Shown: positions 33,452 to 41,785, counted from the stretch's first letter. The stretch: 44,108 nucleotides of DNA from SIG607 sp045655165 (GCA_045655165.1 JAZOOT010000027.1:1-44108); one strand, 5' to 3'. The notes: a model not told the origin generated them from the letters alone. Numbers and translations are program-made.

Positions 33452-34846
33452 TTATTCTCCTCTTATAACTTTAAACGAATCGCCGTCTTTTACGGTTATT
33501 ACATTTACAAATTTACCTAAATCAGTGTGGTCGCCCAAAAACTCAAGCACAAGCGTACCGTTTGTGTGGCCTGCCATATAGCCATCATTCCTGCCAAAAT
33601 CATCGCAAAGCAAACGGTATTCTTTGCCAATAATGTTCTTTTCGTTTTCTTTTGCAATTTCTTCTTGGGTTTTTAAAAGTTCATTAAACCATTTGCCTTT
33701 TTCTTCTCTGCTAATATTATCTTCCATTTCGGCGGCAGGTGTGCCCCCGCGCGGTGAATAAATGAAAGTAAACAGCGAAGAAAAGCCAACTTCTTTTATA
33801 AGCGACAGTGTTTCTTTAAAATCTTCATAGGTTTCACCGGGAAAACCAACAATAATATCGGAAGTTAAGGAAACTTCAGGTATACGCTCTTTCGCCGCCT
33901 TAATTAAAGCAAGGTAATCTTCCCTTGTGTAGTGGCGATTCATTGCCTTTAATATACGGTTAGAACCGCTTTGGAAAGGCAGGTGCAAATGCCTGGTTAC
34001 CTTTTTGCAATCTTTAATGGTGTCTAAAAGTTCCGTTGTGCAGTCTTTGGGGTGCGATGTCATAAACCTAATTACGAAATCGCCCTCTATATCGTTTATC
34101 ATTCTTAAAAGTTTTGCAAAGTTTACACCATGTGAACAACCCTTGCCGTAGGAATTTACATTTTGACCAAGCAAGGTTATATCTTTATAACCGTTTTTAA
34201 TAAGGTGCTTTGCTTCTTTTAAAATTTCCTGCGGGTCCCTTGAGCGTTCTCGCCCGCGAACATAAGGAACAATACAATATGTGCAAAAATTATTGCAACC
34301 GTACATAATGGGAAGCCATGCTTTAAAATCGGATTCGCGGTGAACAGGAATACCCTCAACAATTTCAGTTTCTTCTTGTGACAGTTCAAAAATTCGCGGC
34401 CCACCCGACAGTCGTTTATACAAAAATTCGGGCAAACGGTGACGCAAAAATGTACCAAAAACAATATCAACATAAGGGTAACTTTTTTTAATTCTTTCAG
34501 CAACCTTTTCCTGCTGGCTCATACAACCGCAAACGGCAATTATGAGCGACGGGTTACGGCGCTTATTGTGCTTAAGCGCGCCAAGGTTACCCCACACCCT
34601 GTCTTCTGCGTGTTCGCGCACGGCACAGGTGTTGTAAAGAATAAAATCAGCTTCATCGGTGCTGTCACACAGTTCGTAGCCCATATTCTTAAGCATACCT
34701 TTTATTTGCTGTGAATCACTAACATTTTGCTGACAACCGTAAGTAACTACACACGCCTTAGGTGTTTTTTTATAAGTTTTATTAACAAGGTTTTTTACGG
34801 GCTCAAAATACTCCTGCCCTGCAAAAAAATTACTACCAGACAACAC
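33452..34846 (-). CDS. miaB: tRNA-2-methylthio-N6-dimethylallyladenosine synthase
   Basis: 464 residues. The N-terminal UPF0004 domain has VTYGCQQNVSDS with the second-cluster cysteines, the radical SAM motif is CNNFCTYCIVPY, and a TRAM domain closes the protein. MiaB adds a methylthio group to i6A37 of tRNA. The start is a GTG at 34846 with AAAGGA close upstream. It is the first gene of the 14-gene operon, with a consensus promoter about 25 bases upstream of the start. Confidence 0.96.
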   Translation of the reverse strand: MLSGSNFFAGQEYFEPVKNLVNKTYKKTPKACVVTYGCQQNVSDSQQIKGMLKNMGYELCDSTDEADFILYNTCAVREHAEDRVWGNLGALKHNKRRNPSLIIAVCGCMSQQEKVAERIKKSYPYVDIVFGTFLRHRLPEFLYKRLSGGPRIFELSQEETEIVEGIPVHRESDFKAWLPIMYGCNNFCTYCIVPYVRGRERSRDPQEILKEAKHLIKNGYKDITLLGQNVNSYGKGCSHGVNFAKLLRMINDIEGDFVIRFMTSHPKDCTTELLDTIKDCKKVTRHLHLPFQSGSNRILKAMNRHYTREDYLALIKAAKERIPEVSLTSDIIVGFPGETYEDFKETLSLIKEVGFSSLFTFIYSPRGGTPAAEMEDNISREEKGKWFNELLKTQEEIAKENEKNIIGKEYRLLCDDFGRNDGYMAGHTNGTLVLEFLGDHTDLGKFVNVITVKDGDSFKVIRGE

Positions 34847-34877
34847 AAAAATCCTTTCTCCCCATTTTAACTATTTT

Positions 34878-34906
34878 ATTATATAATAAAATATATATTA
34901 TTTCAA
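34878..34906 (-). promoter_or_regulatory. Sigma-A promoter of the 14-gene miaB operon
   Basis: TTGAAA (34901-34906), 17 bases, TATAAT (34878-34883) on the minus strand. It is the only convincing promoter I found between metK and the terminator at 20447. Confidence 0.85.
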
Positions 34907-34908
34907 GA

Positions 34909-34948
34909 CAAAAAACAAAAAAAGAACTGCCACATTGTGACAGTTCTT
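34909..34948 (-). terminator. Terminator of metK
   Basis: AAGAACTGCCACA (34922-34934) pairs with the GTGACAGTTCTT arm (34937-34948) with one mismatch, and a long T-rich run follows on the minus strand. Confidence 0.8.
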
Positions 34949-34955
34949 GGTTTTA

Positions 34956-36134
34956 TTATAATGCTTTTTTAAGTTCTTCGGCTTTGTCGGTTTTTTCCCA
35001 GCTTAAATCAAGTTCTTCCCTGCCAAAATGGCCGTATGCCGCAAGATTTTTATAAATAGGACGGCGAAGTTTAAGGGTATCTATAATTGCTGCAGGGCGC
35101 AAATCAAACACCTTTTCTACGGCTTTTGCAATGCGTTCGTCATCACACACACCAGTACCAAAAGTATCAACCAAAAGCGAAACCGGTTTAGCAACACCAA
35201 TAGCATAAGCAAGTTGCACTTCACAGCGTTTTGCAAGGCCTGCCGCAACAATATTTTTAGCAACATAACGGGCAGCGTAAGCCGCGCTTCTGTCAACTTT
35301 TGTAGGGTCTTTACCCGAAAATGCACCGCCGCCGTGACGCGCCATACCGCCGTATGTATCAACAATAATTTTTCTGCCGGTAAGGCCAGTATCGCCTTGC
35401 GGCCCGCCAATAACAAAACGGCCTGTGGGGTTAATGAAAAACTTGGTATTTTCATCTAACAAATTTTTATCTAATGTGGCGTAAATAACCTTTTCTAAAA
35501 CATCTTTACGAAGTGTTTCAAGGTCTATTTCGTCAGAATGTTGGGTGGATACAACCACTGCTTCAATTCGGGTTGGTACACCGCCGTTATATTCAACCGT
35601 AACCTGTGTTTTACCGTCGGGATAAAGGTAAGGCAAAGTTCCGTTTTCACGCACTTCGGTAAGTTTTAAAGCCATTTTGTGCGCCAAATAAATTGGCAAA
35701 GGCATTAAAACATCGGTTTCATCGCACGCGTAGCCAAACATCATACCCTGGTCGCCCGCACCGTTAAGGTTGTAAGCATCTTCTTCGCCCTGTTTCATTT
35801 CCTGCGATTTATCAACGCCCATAGCAATATCGGTTGATTGCTTATCAAGTGTTGTAATAACCTTGCAAGTGTTACCGTTAAAGCCGGTTTTTTCGCTGTT
35901 ATAACCAATTGAACAAACCACTTCGCGCACAATTTTTTCAATATCAACCGAAGCATTTGCCGATATTTCGCCCATTACGTTTACAACACCTGTGGTTGCA
36001 AAACTTTCGCAAGCAACACGCGCGTTTGGGTCTTGCCCGAGAAAAGCGTCTAAAACCGCGTCAGATATTTGGTCACACACTTTATCGGGGTGACCCTTTG
36101 TTACAGATTCAGATGTAAATAAAACTTTTGACAT
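34956..36134 (-). CDS. metK: S-adenosylmethionine synthetase
   Basis: 392 residues. FTSESVTKGHPDKVCDQISDAVLDA, GAGDQGMMFGYA and GGGAFSGKDPTKVDRSAAY are the three family signatures. The enzyme makes SAM from methionine and ATP. The start is the ATG at 36134 with GGGGGAA upstream; the in-frame extension to 36164 lies in the leader. A SAM-I riboswitch in the leader should shut the gene when SAM is plentiful. Product and sensor match. Confidence 0.98.
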   Translation of the reverse strand: MSKVLFTSESVTKGHPDKVCDQISDAVLDAFLGQDPNARVACESFATTGVVNVMGEISANASVDIEKIVREVVCSIGYNSEKTGFNGNTCKVITTLDKQSTDIAMGVDKSQEMKQGEEDAYNLNGAGDQGMMFGYACDETDVLMPLPIYLAHKMALKLTEVRENGTLPYLYPDGKTQVTVEYNGGVPTRIEAVVVSTQHSDEIDLETLRKDVLEKVIYATLDKNLLDENTKFFINPTGRFVIGGPQGDTGLTGRKIIVDTYGGMARHGGGAFSGKDPTKVDRSAAYAARYVAKNIVAAGLAKRCEVQLAYAIGVAKPVSLLVDTFGTGVCDDERIAKAVEKVFDLRPAAIIDTLKLRRPIYKNLAAYGHFGREELDLSWEKTDKAEELKKAL

Positions 36135-36162
36135 TAAAATTCCCCCAAAAAAATTCGCCCCC

Positions 36163-36195
36163 AAAAAAGGAAGCGAAGTAAAAACCTCATCTTCC
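36163..36195 (-). terminator. Candidate riboswitch-controlled terminator in the metK leader
   Basis: On the minus strand GGAAG (36191-36195) can pair with CTTCC (36169-36173), with a few more pairs inside and a T-run (36163-36168) directly after. Its 5' arm borders and partly shares bases with the 3' strand of riboswitch helix P1, so the two may compete. The stem is imperfect, hence modest confidence. Confidence 0.5.
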
Positions 36196-36278
36196 GGAAA
36201 ACCGCAGGATTTAGCACCTTAAAAAAATTCAGGTTGCCGGGCTTCACAGGGCCTGTCCCCTCCGCCGCTCTTGATAAG
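36186..36278 (-). ncRNA. SAM-I (S-box) riboswitch
   Basis: On the minus strand CTTATC (36273-36278) starts helix P1 and is followed by AAGAGCGGCGGAGGGG, GGCCCTGTGAAGCCCGGCAACC and GGTGCTAAATCC, the core S-box sequences. GATGAG (36186-36191) closes P1 with one G-T pair. It lies between the metK promoter and the gene. Confidence 0.95.
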
Positions 36279-36304
36279 GAAAAATATTAAATTAGTGCTC
36301 TATG

Positions 36305-36333
36305 ATTATATGATATGTAAGTAAAATTGTCAA
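36305..36333 (-). promoter_or_regulatory. Sigma-A promoter of metK
   Basis: TTGACA (36328-36333) and TATAAT (36305-36310) with a 17-base spacer on the minus strand, both perfect, about 25-30 bases before the S-box. Confidence 0.9.
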
Positions 36334-36344
36334 GATATATATTT

Positions 36345-37010
36345 TTACCAATTAAGAAATTCAAACACACCGTTAAGTTTTAAAGTTATAAAAAGTACCG
36401 TTAATACAATCACGAGTATAGATACTATCGCCAATACTACCGAACGAATAGAATTTGATTTATTTTCGTTTTTTGGCAACAAATTCATTTTTTTAAGCAC
36501 CGAAGTTAACGGCTTATATAGAAGTAATGTGGATGAAGCGTTCATAACAATTTTTGCCGTATTAAACGGTAAAAGCAACGGTAAAATCATTGGAATTATA
36601 CTTGAACGCGGAACACCCATATAAAAAGGTGTAATAAAAATATTAGCAGTAATCATAACCGCCACAACCGAAATTGCCGCAAAAACAAGCGATAAAATTG
36701 CGCCCGAAAAGGTTCTTTTATATTTATAAATAATACCGCAAACAAAAGCAAAAGTACCGCTTGACAAAAAATTCATAATAAGCCCATAAATACCCGTATC
36801 GCTAACCGTAAAAAACTCAAGCAATGCGGCAATTAGAGCTGATGAAACACCATAAATTGGACCATACATAAGTGACAATAACGCAATAAACGCATCTTTA
36901 AAATCAAAGGTTAAAAACGAAACCTTAAAACGAAAAACAAAGGTAATTAAAAATGCAACTGCAGTAATCATACCTGTTATGGCTATTGACCTAATTTTAT
37001 CTTTTTTCAT
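36345..37010 (-). CDS. ribU: ECF transporter S component, riboflavin-specific (RibU-like)
   Basis: 221 residues with six hydrophobic segments. The N-terminal TGMITAVAFLITFVF, the FDFKDAFIALLSLMYGPIYG segment and the FVMNFLS-like LIMNFLSSGTFAF are typical of the RibU branch of ECF substrate-binding proteins, which take up riboflavin with a shared EcfAAT module encoded elsewhere. An FMN riboswitch directly upstream supports the substrate. The C-terminus carries an extra hydrophobic helix (about 190-212), longer than usual. The ribosome binding site AGGAGG lies just after the riboswitch terminator. Confidence 0.92.
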   Translation of the reverse strand: MKKDKIRSIAITGMITAVAFLITFVFRFKVSFLTFDFKDAFIALLSLMYGPIYGVSSALIAALLEFFTVSDTGIYGLIMNFLSSGTFAFVCGIIYKYKRTFSGAILSLVFAAISVVAVMITANIFITPFYMGVPRSSIIPMILPLLLPFNTAKIVMNASSTLLLYKPLTSVLKKMNLLPKNENKSNSIRSVVLAIVSILVIVLTVLFITLKLNGVFEFLNW

Positions 37011-37023
37011 AAAATTTGCCTCC

Positions 37024-37053
37024 TAAAAAAATAACGCCCAACAATATGGGCGT
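37024..37053 (-). terminator. FMN-riboswitch terminator
   Basis: ACGCCC (37034-37039) pairs with GGGCGT (37048-37053), and the minus strand continues with a T-rich run. It lies between the FMN aptamer and the ribU ribosome binding site, the usual place for a transcriptional off-switch. Confidence 0.8.
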
Positions 37054-37059
37054 AAAATA

Positions 37060-37165
<106 letters not shown>

Positions 37166-37429
37166 TTAATTTAAAATAAGTAAAGCCAAAATTACTTGCA
37201 CTACTGACAAAACCGGCATTAAAAACGCAAAAGAAAAATGTTTTGCTTTATGGCGAACGGCAAGCATTGCTAAATAACCGAAAGTTGCACCGCCAAGCAG
37301 TGAAAACAGCCACAAAACCCGTTCTGGTATGCGGTATTCCCCATTTTTTGCACGGCGTTTATCTTCACAAAAAAGCACCGCCGTAATAAAATTTACAAAA
37401 AGTAAATACCACAAAAGCACTGTATCCAT
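37166..37429 (-). CDS. DUF1294 membrane protein
   Basis: 87 residues from the ATG at 37429, which has AGGTG upstream; an in-frame extension to 37477 crosses the promoter. There are two or three membrane segments, with the family motif FCEDKRRAKNGEYRIPERVLWLFSLLGGATFGYLAML. DUF1294 proteins have no known function. Its stop abuts the FMN riboswitch, so the riboswitch may sit in a read-through transcript from this gene. Confidence 0.85.
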   Translation of the reverse strand: MDTVLLWYLLFVNFITAVLFCEDKRRAKNGEYRIPERVLWLFSLLGGATFGYLAMLAVRHKAKHFSFAFLMPVLSVVQVILALLILN

Positions 37430-37445
37430 TAGTTTCACCTTTATT

Positions 37446-37474
37446 ATACTATCACAACTGCCATATTTTTGCAA
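37446..37474 (-). promoter_or_regulatory. Possible promoter of the DUF1294 gene
   Basis: TTGCAA (37469-37474), 17 bases, TAGTAT (37446-37451) on the minus strand. The -10 is weak. It may also feed ribU through the riboswitch. Confidence 0.45.
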
Positions 37475-37481
37475 CATAATA

Positions 37482-37510
37482 TTGATTTAAAAACAAATAT
37501 ATTATAAAAT
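37482..37510 (+). promoter_or_regulatory. Probable promoter of the amidase gene
   Basis: TTGATT (37482-37487), 17 bases, TAAAAT (37505-37510), about 20 bases upstream of an AGGAGG ribosome binding site. Confidence 0.6.
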
Positions 37511-37540
37511 AGTCACATATTAAAAAAAGGAGGTTTTGGC

Positions 37541-38821
37541 ATGAACGGCAAATTTAAGGTTTTTATATTTCTTTTGCTTTGTTTTGTTCTTTTTGGCTGT
37601 TCGGGAAAAGAAGTGCCCAAAAGCAATCAAGCACTTGAAGTTTTGCCTGTAAGTAACGGCTTTATTGCCGAAGTTGTTAGTTTTAACGCCGAAACCTTTG
37701 ACGGAAAAACAACTGATGATATATCAAATCCAGCTAACAGTTATTTACCCATTGGCACGGTTGATTATTGCGCAGAAAGTTCGGTTATTAACAACAGCGT
37801 AAAAAAAGAATATCGGCTTTTGCGGTGCGGTAAGCGTACATACGAACACGCAGTTAAGGTGTATAAAGGCAATTTGCCAAAAACCAACAAAATTATTGCC
37901 GACAGTTTTAGCGATGACAAAAAATATACCGTTTTAAGTTTGTTGCCCGATTACAAAGCGCCGTTTTTTGTTGAGTTCAGAGATGAAAATTTAACAAAAT
38001 TAACCGATTTTAAGATTGAAAAAAACACCGCGGCATATTTAGATATAACATTTTGTTACTGCAACGAATTTGTAAATAATTTTACCTTTGAAGACAATTA
38101 TTTGTTTGAAAGTTACGAAAGTATAAAAGGCGAAAACAGCACTGTTTTGCGGTTTAAACTAAAAAATATTGGCTCGTTTTACGGTTGGTATGCCGAATAC
38201 GATGAAGAAGATTATTTAAATTTTTATTTTCTTAAACCAACAAAAGTTTATTCTTTTAACAACCGCTATGGTTATGCCATTCCCGATGCCACTATTGTAA
38301 TTGATGCCGGTCACGGTGGTATTGACAGCGGCGCCGTTGGCGGTAATTTAAAAGAATCTGACGTAAATTTAAGTTTTTCTAAAATATTGGCAAACAAATT
38401 TGGCGAAGTGGGCGCAAAGGTTATTTTAACACGCGATGGGTTTGATGAACCGGGTATTCAAAACCGAATATTAACGGCATATAATGCAAAACCCGATATG
38501 GTAATTTCTATTCACCGAAATGCAGGTTCAAGCAACGGTTTTAGTTCTTATTACTACAACAGTTATTCATTTAACGCCGCAAACGAAATATATAAAGCAA
38601 CAAAAAATTCTTCGCTTTACAGAACTTACCACGAAACAAATTTCCATTATTTCTTTTTTAACCGCATATCTTTCTGCCCAGCCGTTTTAACCGAAAATGG
38701 TTTTATTACAAACATTGGCGACCGCGAAAATATGACCAGTTTGTTTCATATGGAAAAAAGCGCCGAAGCAATAGTAAAAGGCGTTATAAACTTTTACATA
38801 AGCGCCCCTAATATAGAATAA
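37541..38821 (+). CDS. Lipoprotein N-acetylmuramoyl-L-alanine amidase (Amidase_3)
   Basis: 426 residues. A lipoprotein signal with lipobox LFGC (Cys20) anchors it outside the membrane; LspA is encoded in this window. The middle, about 30-245, is not a domain I recognise. The C-terminal amidase_3 domain has its zinc ligands in IDAGHGGIDSGA (His258), Glu272 in LKESDVNLS and His325 in SIHRNAG, and the catalytic Glu385 in TENGFITN. The usual SIHANA is altered to SIHRNA. It should cut the stem peptide from muramic acid, as CwlD and LytC do. It is monocistronic, with its own promoter and terminator. Confidence 0.9.
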   Translation: MNGKFKVFIFLLLCFVLFGCSGKEVPKSNQALEVLPVSNGFIAEVVSFNAETFDGKTTDDISNPANSYLPIGTVDYCAESSVINNSVKKEYRLLRCGKRTYEHAVKVYKGNLPKTNKIIADSFSDDKKYTVLSLLPDYKAPFFVEFRDENLTKLTDFKIEKNTAAYLDITFCYCNEFVNNFTFEDNYLFESYESIKGENSTVLRFKLKNIGSFYGWYAEYDEEDYLNFYFLKPTKVYSFNNRYGYAIPDATIVIDAGHGGIDSGAVGGNLKESDVNLSFSKILANKFGEVGAKVILTRDGFDEPGIQNRILTAYNAKPDMVISIHRNAGSSNGFSSYYYNSYSFNAANEIYKATKNSSLYRTYHETNFHYFFFNRISFCPAVLTENGFITNIGDRENMTSLFHMEKSAEAIVKGVINFYISAPNIE

Positions 38822-38850
38822 AAGGTTTCAGAAAAAACTCTGAAACCTTT
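38821..38850 (+). terminator. Terminator of the amidase gene
   Basis: AAAGGTTTCAGA (38821-38832) pairs perfectly with TCTGAAACCTTT (38839-38850) around a 6-base loop, followed by a T-rich sequence. Confidence 0.8.
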
Positions 38851-38858
38851 TAATTTTA

Positions 38859-38887
38859 GTCAAGACACAGAACCGTCCCCTGTCTTA
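38859..38887. repeat. REP-like palindromic motif
   Basis: The sequence CACAGAACCGTCCCCTGT is framed by AAGACA/TGTCTT arms (38862-38867 and 38882-38886 region). From general knowledge, motifs of the form ACAGAACCGTCCCCTGT recur as short interspersed palindromes in many Firmicutes and are tied to REP-type Y1 transposases. No transposase is present here. The rest of 38888-38964 holds only AT-rich sequence. Confidence 0.55.
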
Positions 38888-38964
38888 CCTATTGATGACA
38901 GTAATAAATTTTTTAAAAATTTTTTTCAAACCAACTCATTCCCTTGATACTTAACAATTTAATT

Positions 38965-39579
38965 TTATTCTTGTGTTTGTCCTATTGGTAAAATTACTAT
39001 CTTCCCCAAATCTTCCAATATTTCTAATAAGTCAGTCATATGTCCGTGATAGCCGTCAAAACGCATTTTACTAATCCAAGGGAAACAAAAAACTTGTTTA
39101 TCATAAGCGTATGCAATAGCAGACATTGCCCTAAACACTTCATTTCCTACGGCTTTAAGCGGCCGTTCAAATCTGTCATTAGACATATGAAACATGTCTT
39201 TGATATCGTTAGGTGATAAAGGTAATTTGCTTTCTTTTAAACCTTGTATTATAAGTTTTTTTACAGAAATGTTTTTAGAAAACAAAGGATATATTTTGTC
39301 CATATAGCAAGTGAATTTTGAAAACTCATTTAATGAAATATTTTTATCATCTACAATAACGCTCGGTTGTTCAAACAAAATGAAATCCTTAGGGCGATAT
39401 TTATACATTGATAATAAATAACTTGTCGCCCAAATACCCGAGTCTATTTCGCCAATTAACTTATTTATTCCAACTGTAAAGTTATACTCCTTGTTGTTTA
39501 GGATATCTTTAACTGAGTAAAAATTAGACATACAATCTACATAACCATCATTCGTTATGTTTATATTATTTATTTTCAT
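38965..39579 (-). CDS. Hypothetical protein, possible degenerate ABC-ATPase relative
   Basis: 204 residues from the ATG at 39579 (GGGTGAT upstream). I do not recognise a named family. The arrangement recalls an ABC ATPase core that has lost its key residues: INKLIGEIDSGIWA sits where a P-loop would be, but lacks the GxGKS lysine and serine, KAVGNEVFRAMSAIAYAYDKQVFCF sits where the signature and Walker B would be, and KIVILPIG ends it. Base and codon use (more AT, fewer GCC and CGC codons) differ from the neighbours. It follows a small membrane protein gene by 54 bases. The function is unknown. Confidence 0.65.
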   Translation of the reverse strand: MKINNINITNDGYVDCMSNFYSVKDILNNKEYNFTVGINKLIGEIDSGIWATSYLLSMYKYRPKDFILFEQPSVIVDDKNISLNEFSKFTCYMDKIYPLFSKNISVKKLIIQGLKESKLPLSPNDIKDMFHMSNDRFERPLKAVGNEVFRAMSAIAYAYDKQVFCFPWISKMRFDGYHGHMTDLLEILEDLGKIVILPIGQTQE

Positions 39580-39633
39580 CAAATCACCCCGCAATTTTCA
39601 AACTTATAAGACAATCAGAACTATACCCTGTGT

Positions 39634-39936
39634 TTACCAATCAACTATCCCTGTAATGCTAAATATTATACTAAGGATTCCAATAAGGAAAAATATAATG
39701 AAATTTACAATAGTAAATTTACGATATTTTTCAAGCTTACCTCTAACTCGGTAGTAATTTTTCATTGGATTATATGAAAAAATTTCCTTAGAAGTGTTAA
39801 GAGCATTTTTTGTTTCAATAATAAATAATACAGAGATTAAAAAACAGGCAGTGGCAATTCCATAAGAGAACAATAGCGAAATAACAAACAATAATAGCGT
39901 CACTAATAATGTTGCAATAAATACTTTTTTATTCAT
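39634..39936 (-). CDS. Small membrane protein of unknown function
   Basis: 100 residues with two long hydrophobic stretches at the N-terminus (about 5-41, enough for two segments), a charged loop (KNYYRVRGKLEKYRKF) and one C-terminal segment (about 74-97). The ribosome binding site GGAGG is 9 bases before the ATG and a promoter lies upstream. It is apparently co-transcribed with the gene at 38965. No family recognised. Confidence 0.7.
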   Translation of the reverse strand: MNKKVFIATLLVTLLLFVISLLFSYGIATACFLISVLFIIETKNALNTSKEIFSYNPMKNYYRVRGKLEKYRKFTIVNFIIFFLIGILSIIFSITGIVDW

Positions 39937-39989
39937 TATTAAATGCCTCCTACCAATTACTCATTCTTAACTTGTGCTTCTCTACTTCT

Positions 39990-40018
39990 ATTGTAATGAT
40001 TTTTGGGTGTTTTTGCAA
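39990..40018 (-). promoter_or_regulatory. Promoter of the two-gene hypothetical operon
   Basis: TTGCAA (40013-40018), 17 bases, TACAAT (39990-39995) on the minus strand. Confidence 0.65.
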
Positions 40019-40053
40019 GATTTTTATGAAAAGCAGTGTTTTTGATTAAAAGA

Positions 40054-40089
40054 AAAACGCCGTCTGTGGAGTTTCACAGACGGCGTTTT
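40054..40089 (-). terminator. Terminator of rpsB-tsf
   Basis: A perfect 15-bp stem, 40054-40068 with 40075-40089 (core CGCCGTCTGTG), with a 6-base loop and a T-run on the minus strand. Confidence 0.9.
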
Positions 40090-40102
40090 ATTTAAGGTTT
40101 AA

Positions 40103-41014
40103 TTATTTTACCATTGAAGCAACTTCGGCTGCGAAGTCGTCAACGCGTTTTTCAATACCTTCGCCTTTTTCAAAACGAACGTAAGAAGCGATTTTAAGGT
40201 TTTTGCCAATTTTCTTAGCAACACTTTCAACATATTTGCCAACAGTTAAATCACCGTCAACAACATATTGCTGTTCAACAAGGCAGTTTTCTTTATAGTA
40301 TTTGCCCAATTTACCTTCAACAATTTTAGCAAGAACAAAATCGGGTTTGCCTGCCATTTTGGGGTCTTCTTTCATTTGAGCAACCATAATTGCCTTTTCT
40401 TTTTCAATTACTTCGGCAGGAACGCTTGCTTGGTCTAAATATGCGGGGTTCATTGCAGCAATTTGCATTGCAACGTTTTTACCGCAAGCAATAACTTCAG
40501 CATCGTCTGCTGCAGCGTCGGTATCAAATTTAACCATAACGCCGATTTTACCGCCACCGTGAACGTAAGAAACAACATTGCCTTCGTAACGAACGAAACG
40601 GCGAACTTTAATGTTTTCACGGATAGCAAGGAAGAGTTCCTGAACCTTTGCTTCAACTGTCATACCGTCTTTTTCGGTTGCCAACAAAGCATCTAAATCA
40701 GCAGGGTTAGCATCTGCTACAATGCCTGCGATTTCTTCTGCCAATGCTTTAAAGCTTTCGCCGTTAGCAACGAAGTCGGTTTCAGAGTTCATTTCAACCA
40801 TTGCACCAACGCCATCTTTAACAATAGCGCAAACGGTACCTTCGGCAGCAATTCTGCCTGCTTTTTTAGCTTGGGAAGCCAAGCCCTTTTCTCTTAAATA
40901 GTCAACAGCTGCGTCCATATTGCCGTCGCACTCAACAAGTGCTTTTTTGCAGTCCATCATACCGCAACCGGTTTTTTCACGCAATGCCTGTACATCTTTT
41001 GCTGTAAAAGCCAT
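40103..41014 (-). CDS. tsf: Elongation factor Ts
   Basis: 303 residues. The N-terminal UBA-like part KDVQALREKTGCGMMDCKKAL and the core motif MNSETDFVA are diagnostic. EF-Ts recycles EF-Tu from GDP to GTP. It lies 21 bases after rpsB and is followed by a strong terminator. Confidence 0.98.
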   Translation of the reverse strand: MAFTAKDVQALREKTGCGMMDCKKALVECDGNMDAAVDYLREKGLASQAKKAGRIAAEGTVCAIVKDGVGAMVEMNSETDFVANGESFKALAEEIAGIVADANPADLDALLATEKDGMTVEAKVQELFLAIRENIKVRRFVRYEGNVVSYVHGGGKIGVMVKFDTDAAADDAEVIACGKNVAMQIAAMNPAYLDQASVPAEVIEKEKAIMVAQMKEDPKMAGKPDFVLAKIVEGKLGKYYKENCLVEQQYVVDGDLTVGKYVESVAKKIGKNLKIASYVRFEKGEGIEKRVDDFAAEVASMVK

Positions 41015-41035
41015 TTTAATTCCCTCCGTATTAAA

Positions 41036-41785
41036 TTATTCAGCTTCGATAGCTTCTACTTCAGCTACTTCTTCAGCAGTTTCTTCTGCTACTGCATCTT
41101 GTTCGCCCTGACGGCCTTCGATAACTGCAGCACCAATTGCTTCTGCAATCAATTTAACTGCGCGGATAGCGTCATCGTTACCGGGGATAACTGCATCAAT
41201 TTCATCGGGGTCGCAGTTGGTGTCAACAATAGCAATAATCGGAATACCGAGTTTCTTTGCTTCGGCAACTGCAATTCTTTCTTTGCGGGGGTCAACAATA
41301 AAGAGAGCGCCGGGGAGCTTCTTCATGTCTTTAATACCGCCAAGGTATTTTTCAAGTTTTTCAATTTCAAGTGCAAGGCCAACTGCTTCCTTTTTGGGAA
41401 GAAGGTCAAAAGTGCCGTCTGCTTCCATTTCACGAAGCTGTTTTAAACGGGCAATTCTTTTTTGGATTGTGGAGAAGTTTGTAAGCATACCGCCAAGCCA
41501 ACGAGCGTTTACGTAAGGCATACCGCAGTTAATTGCTTCTTCTTTAACAGAATCCTGTGCCTGTTTTTTGGTGCCGACAAAAAGAATGTCGCCGCCTGCT
41601 GCAGAAATGTCACGAGCAAAAAGATATGCTTCGTTAAGTTTCTTTACTGTTTTTTGAAGGTCAATGATATAAATACCATTTCTTTCAGTAAAGATGTATT
41701 CTGCCATTTTGGGGTTCCAACGTCTTGTTTGATGTCCGAAATGAACACCTGCTTCAAGAAGCTGTTTCATAGATACTACTGCCAT
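41036..41785 (-). CDS. rpsB: 30S ribosomal protein S2
   Basis: 249 residues from the ATG at 41785 (AGGAGG upstream). MKQLLEAGVHFGHQTRRWNPKM and GIPIIAIVDTNCDPDEIDAVIPGNDDA are S2 signatures. The C-terminus ends in an acidic tail (AEETAEEVAEVEAIEAE). An in-frame reading from 41917 would add 44 residues but covers the leader and has no ribosome binding site. Confidence 0.98.
   Translation of the reverse strand: MAVVSMKQLLEAGVHFGHQTRRWNPKMAEYIFTERNGIYIIDLQKTVKKLNEAYLFARDISAAGGDILFVGTKKQAQDSVKEEAINCGMPYVNARWLGGMLTNFSTIQKRIARLKQLREMEADGTFDLLPKKEAVGLALEIEKLEKYLGGIKDMKKLPGALFIVDPRKERIAVAEAKKLGIPIIAIVDTNCDPDEIDAVIPGNDDAIRAVKLIAEAIGAAVIEGRQGEQDAVAEETAEEVAEVEAIEAE

Noticed and set aside
38965..39936. 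The two hypothetical genes as a toxin-antitoxin or defence pair
   Set aside because: No toxin, nuclease, or defence motif is visible, and the sizes and membrane pattern do not support a specific system.
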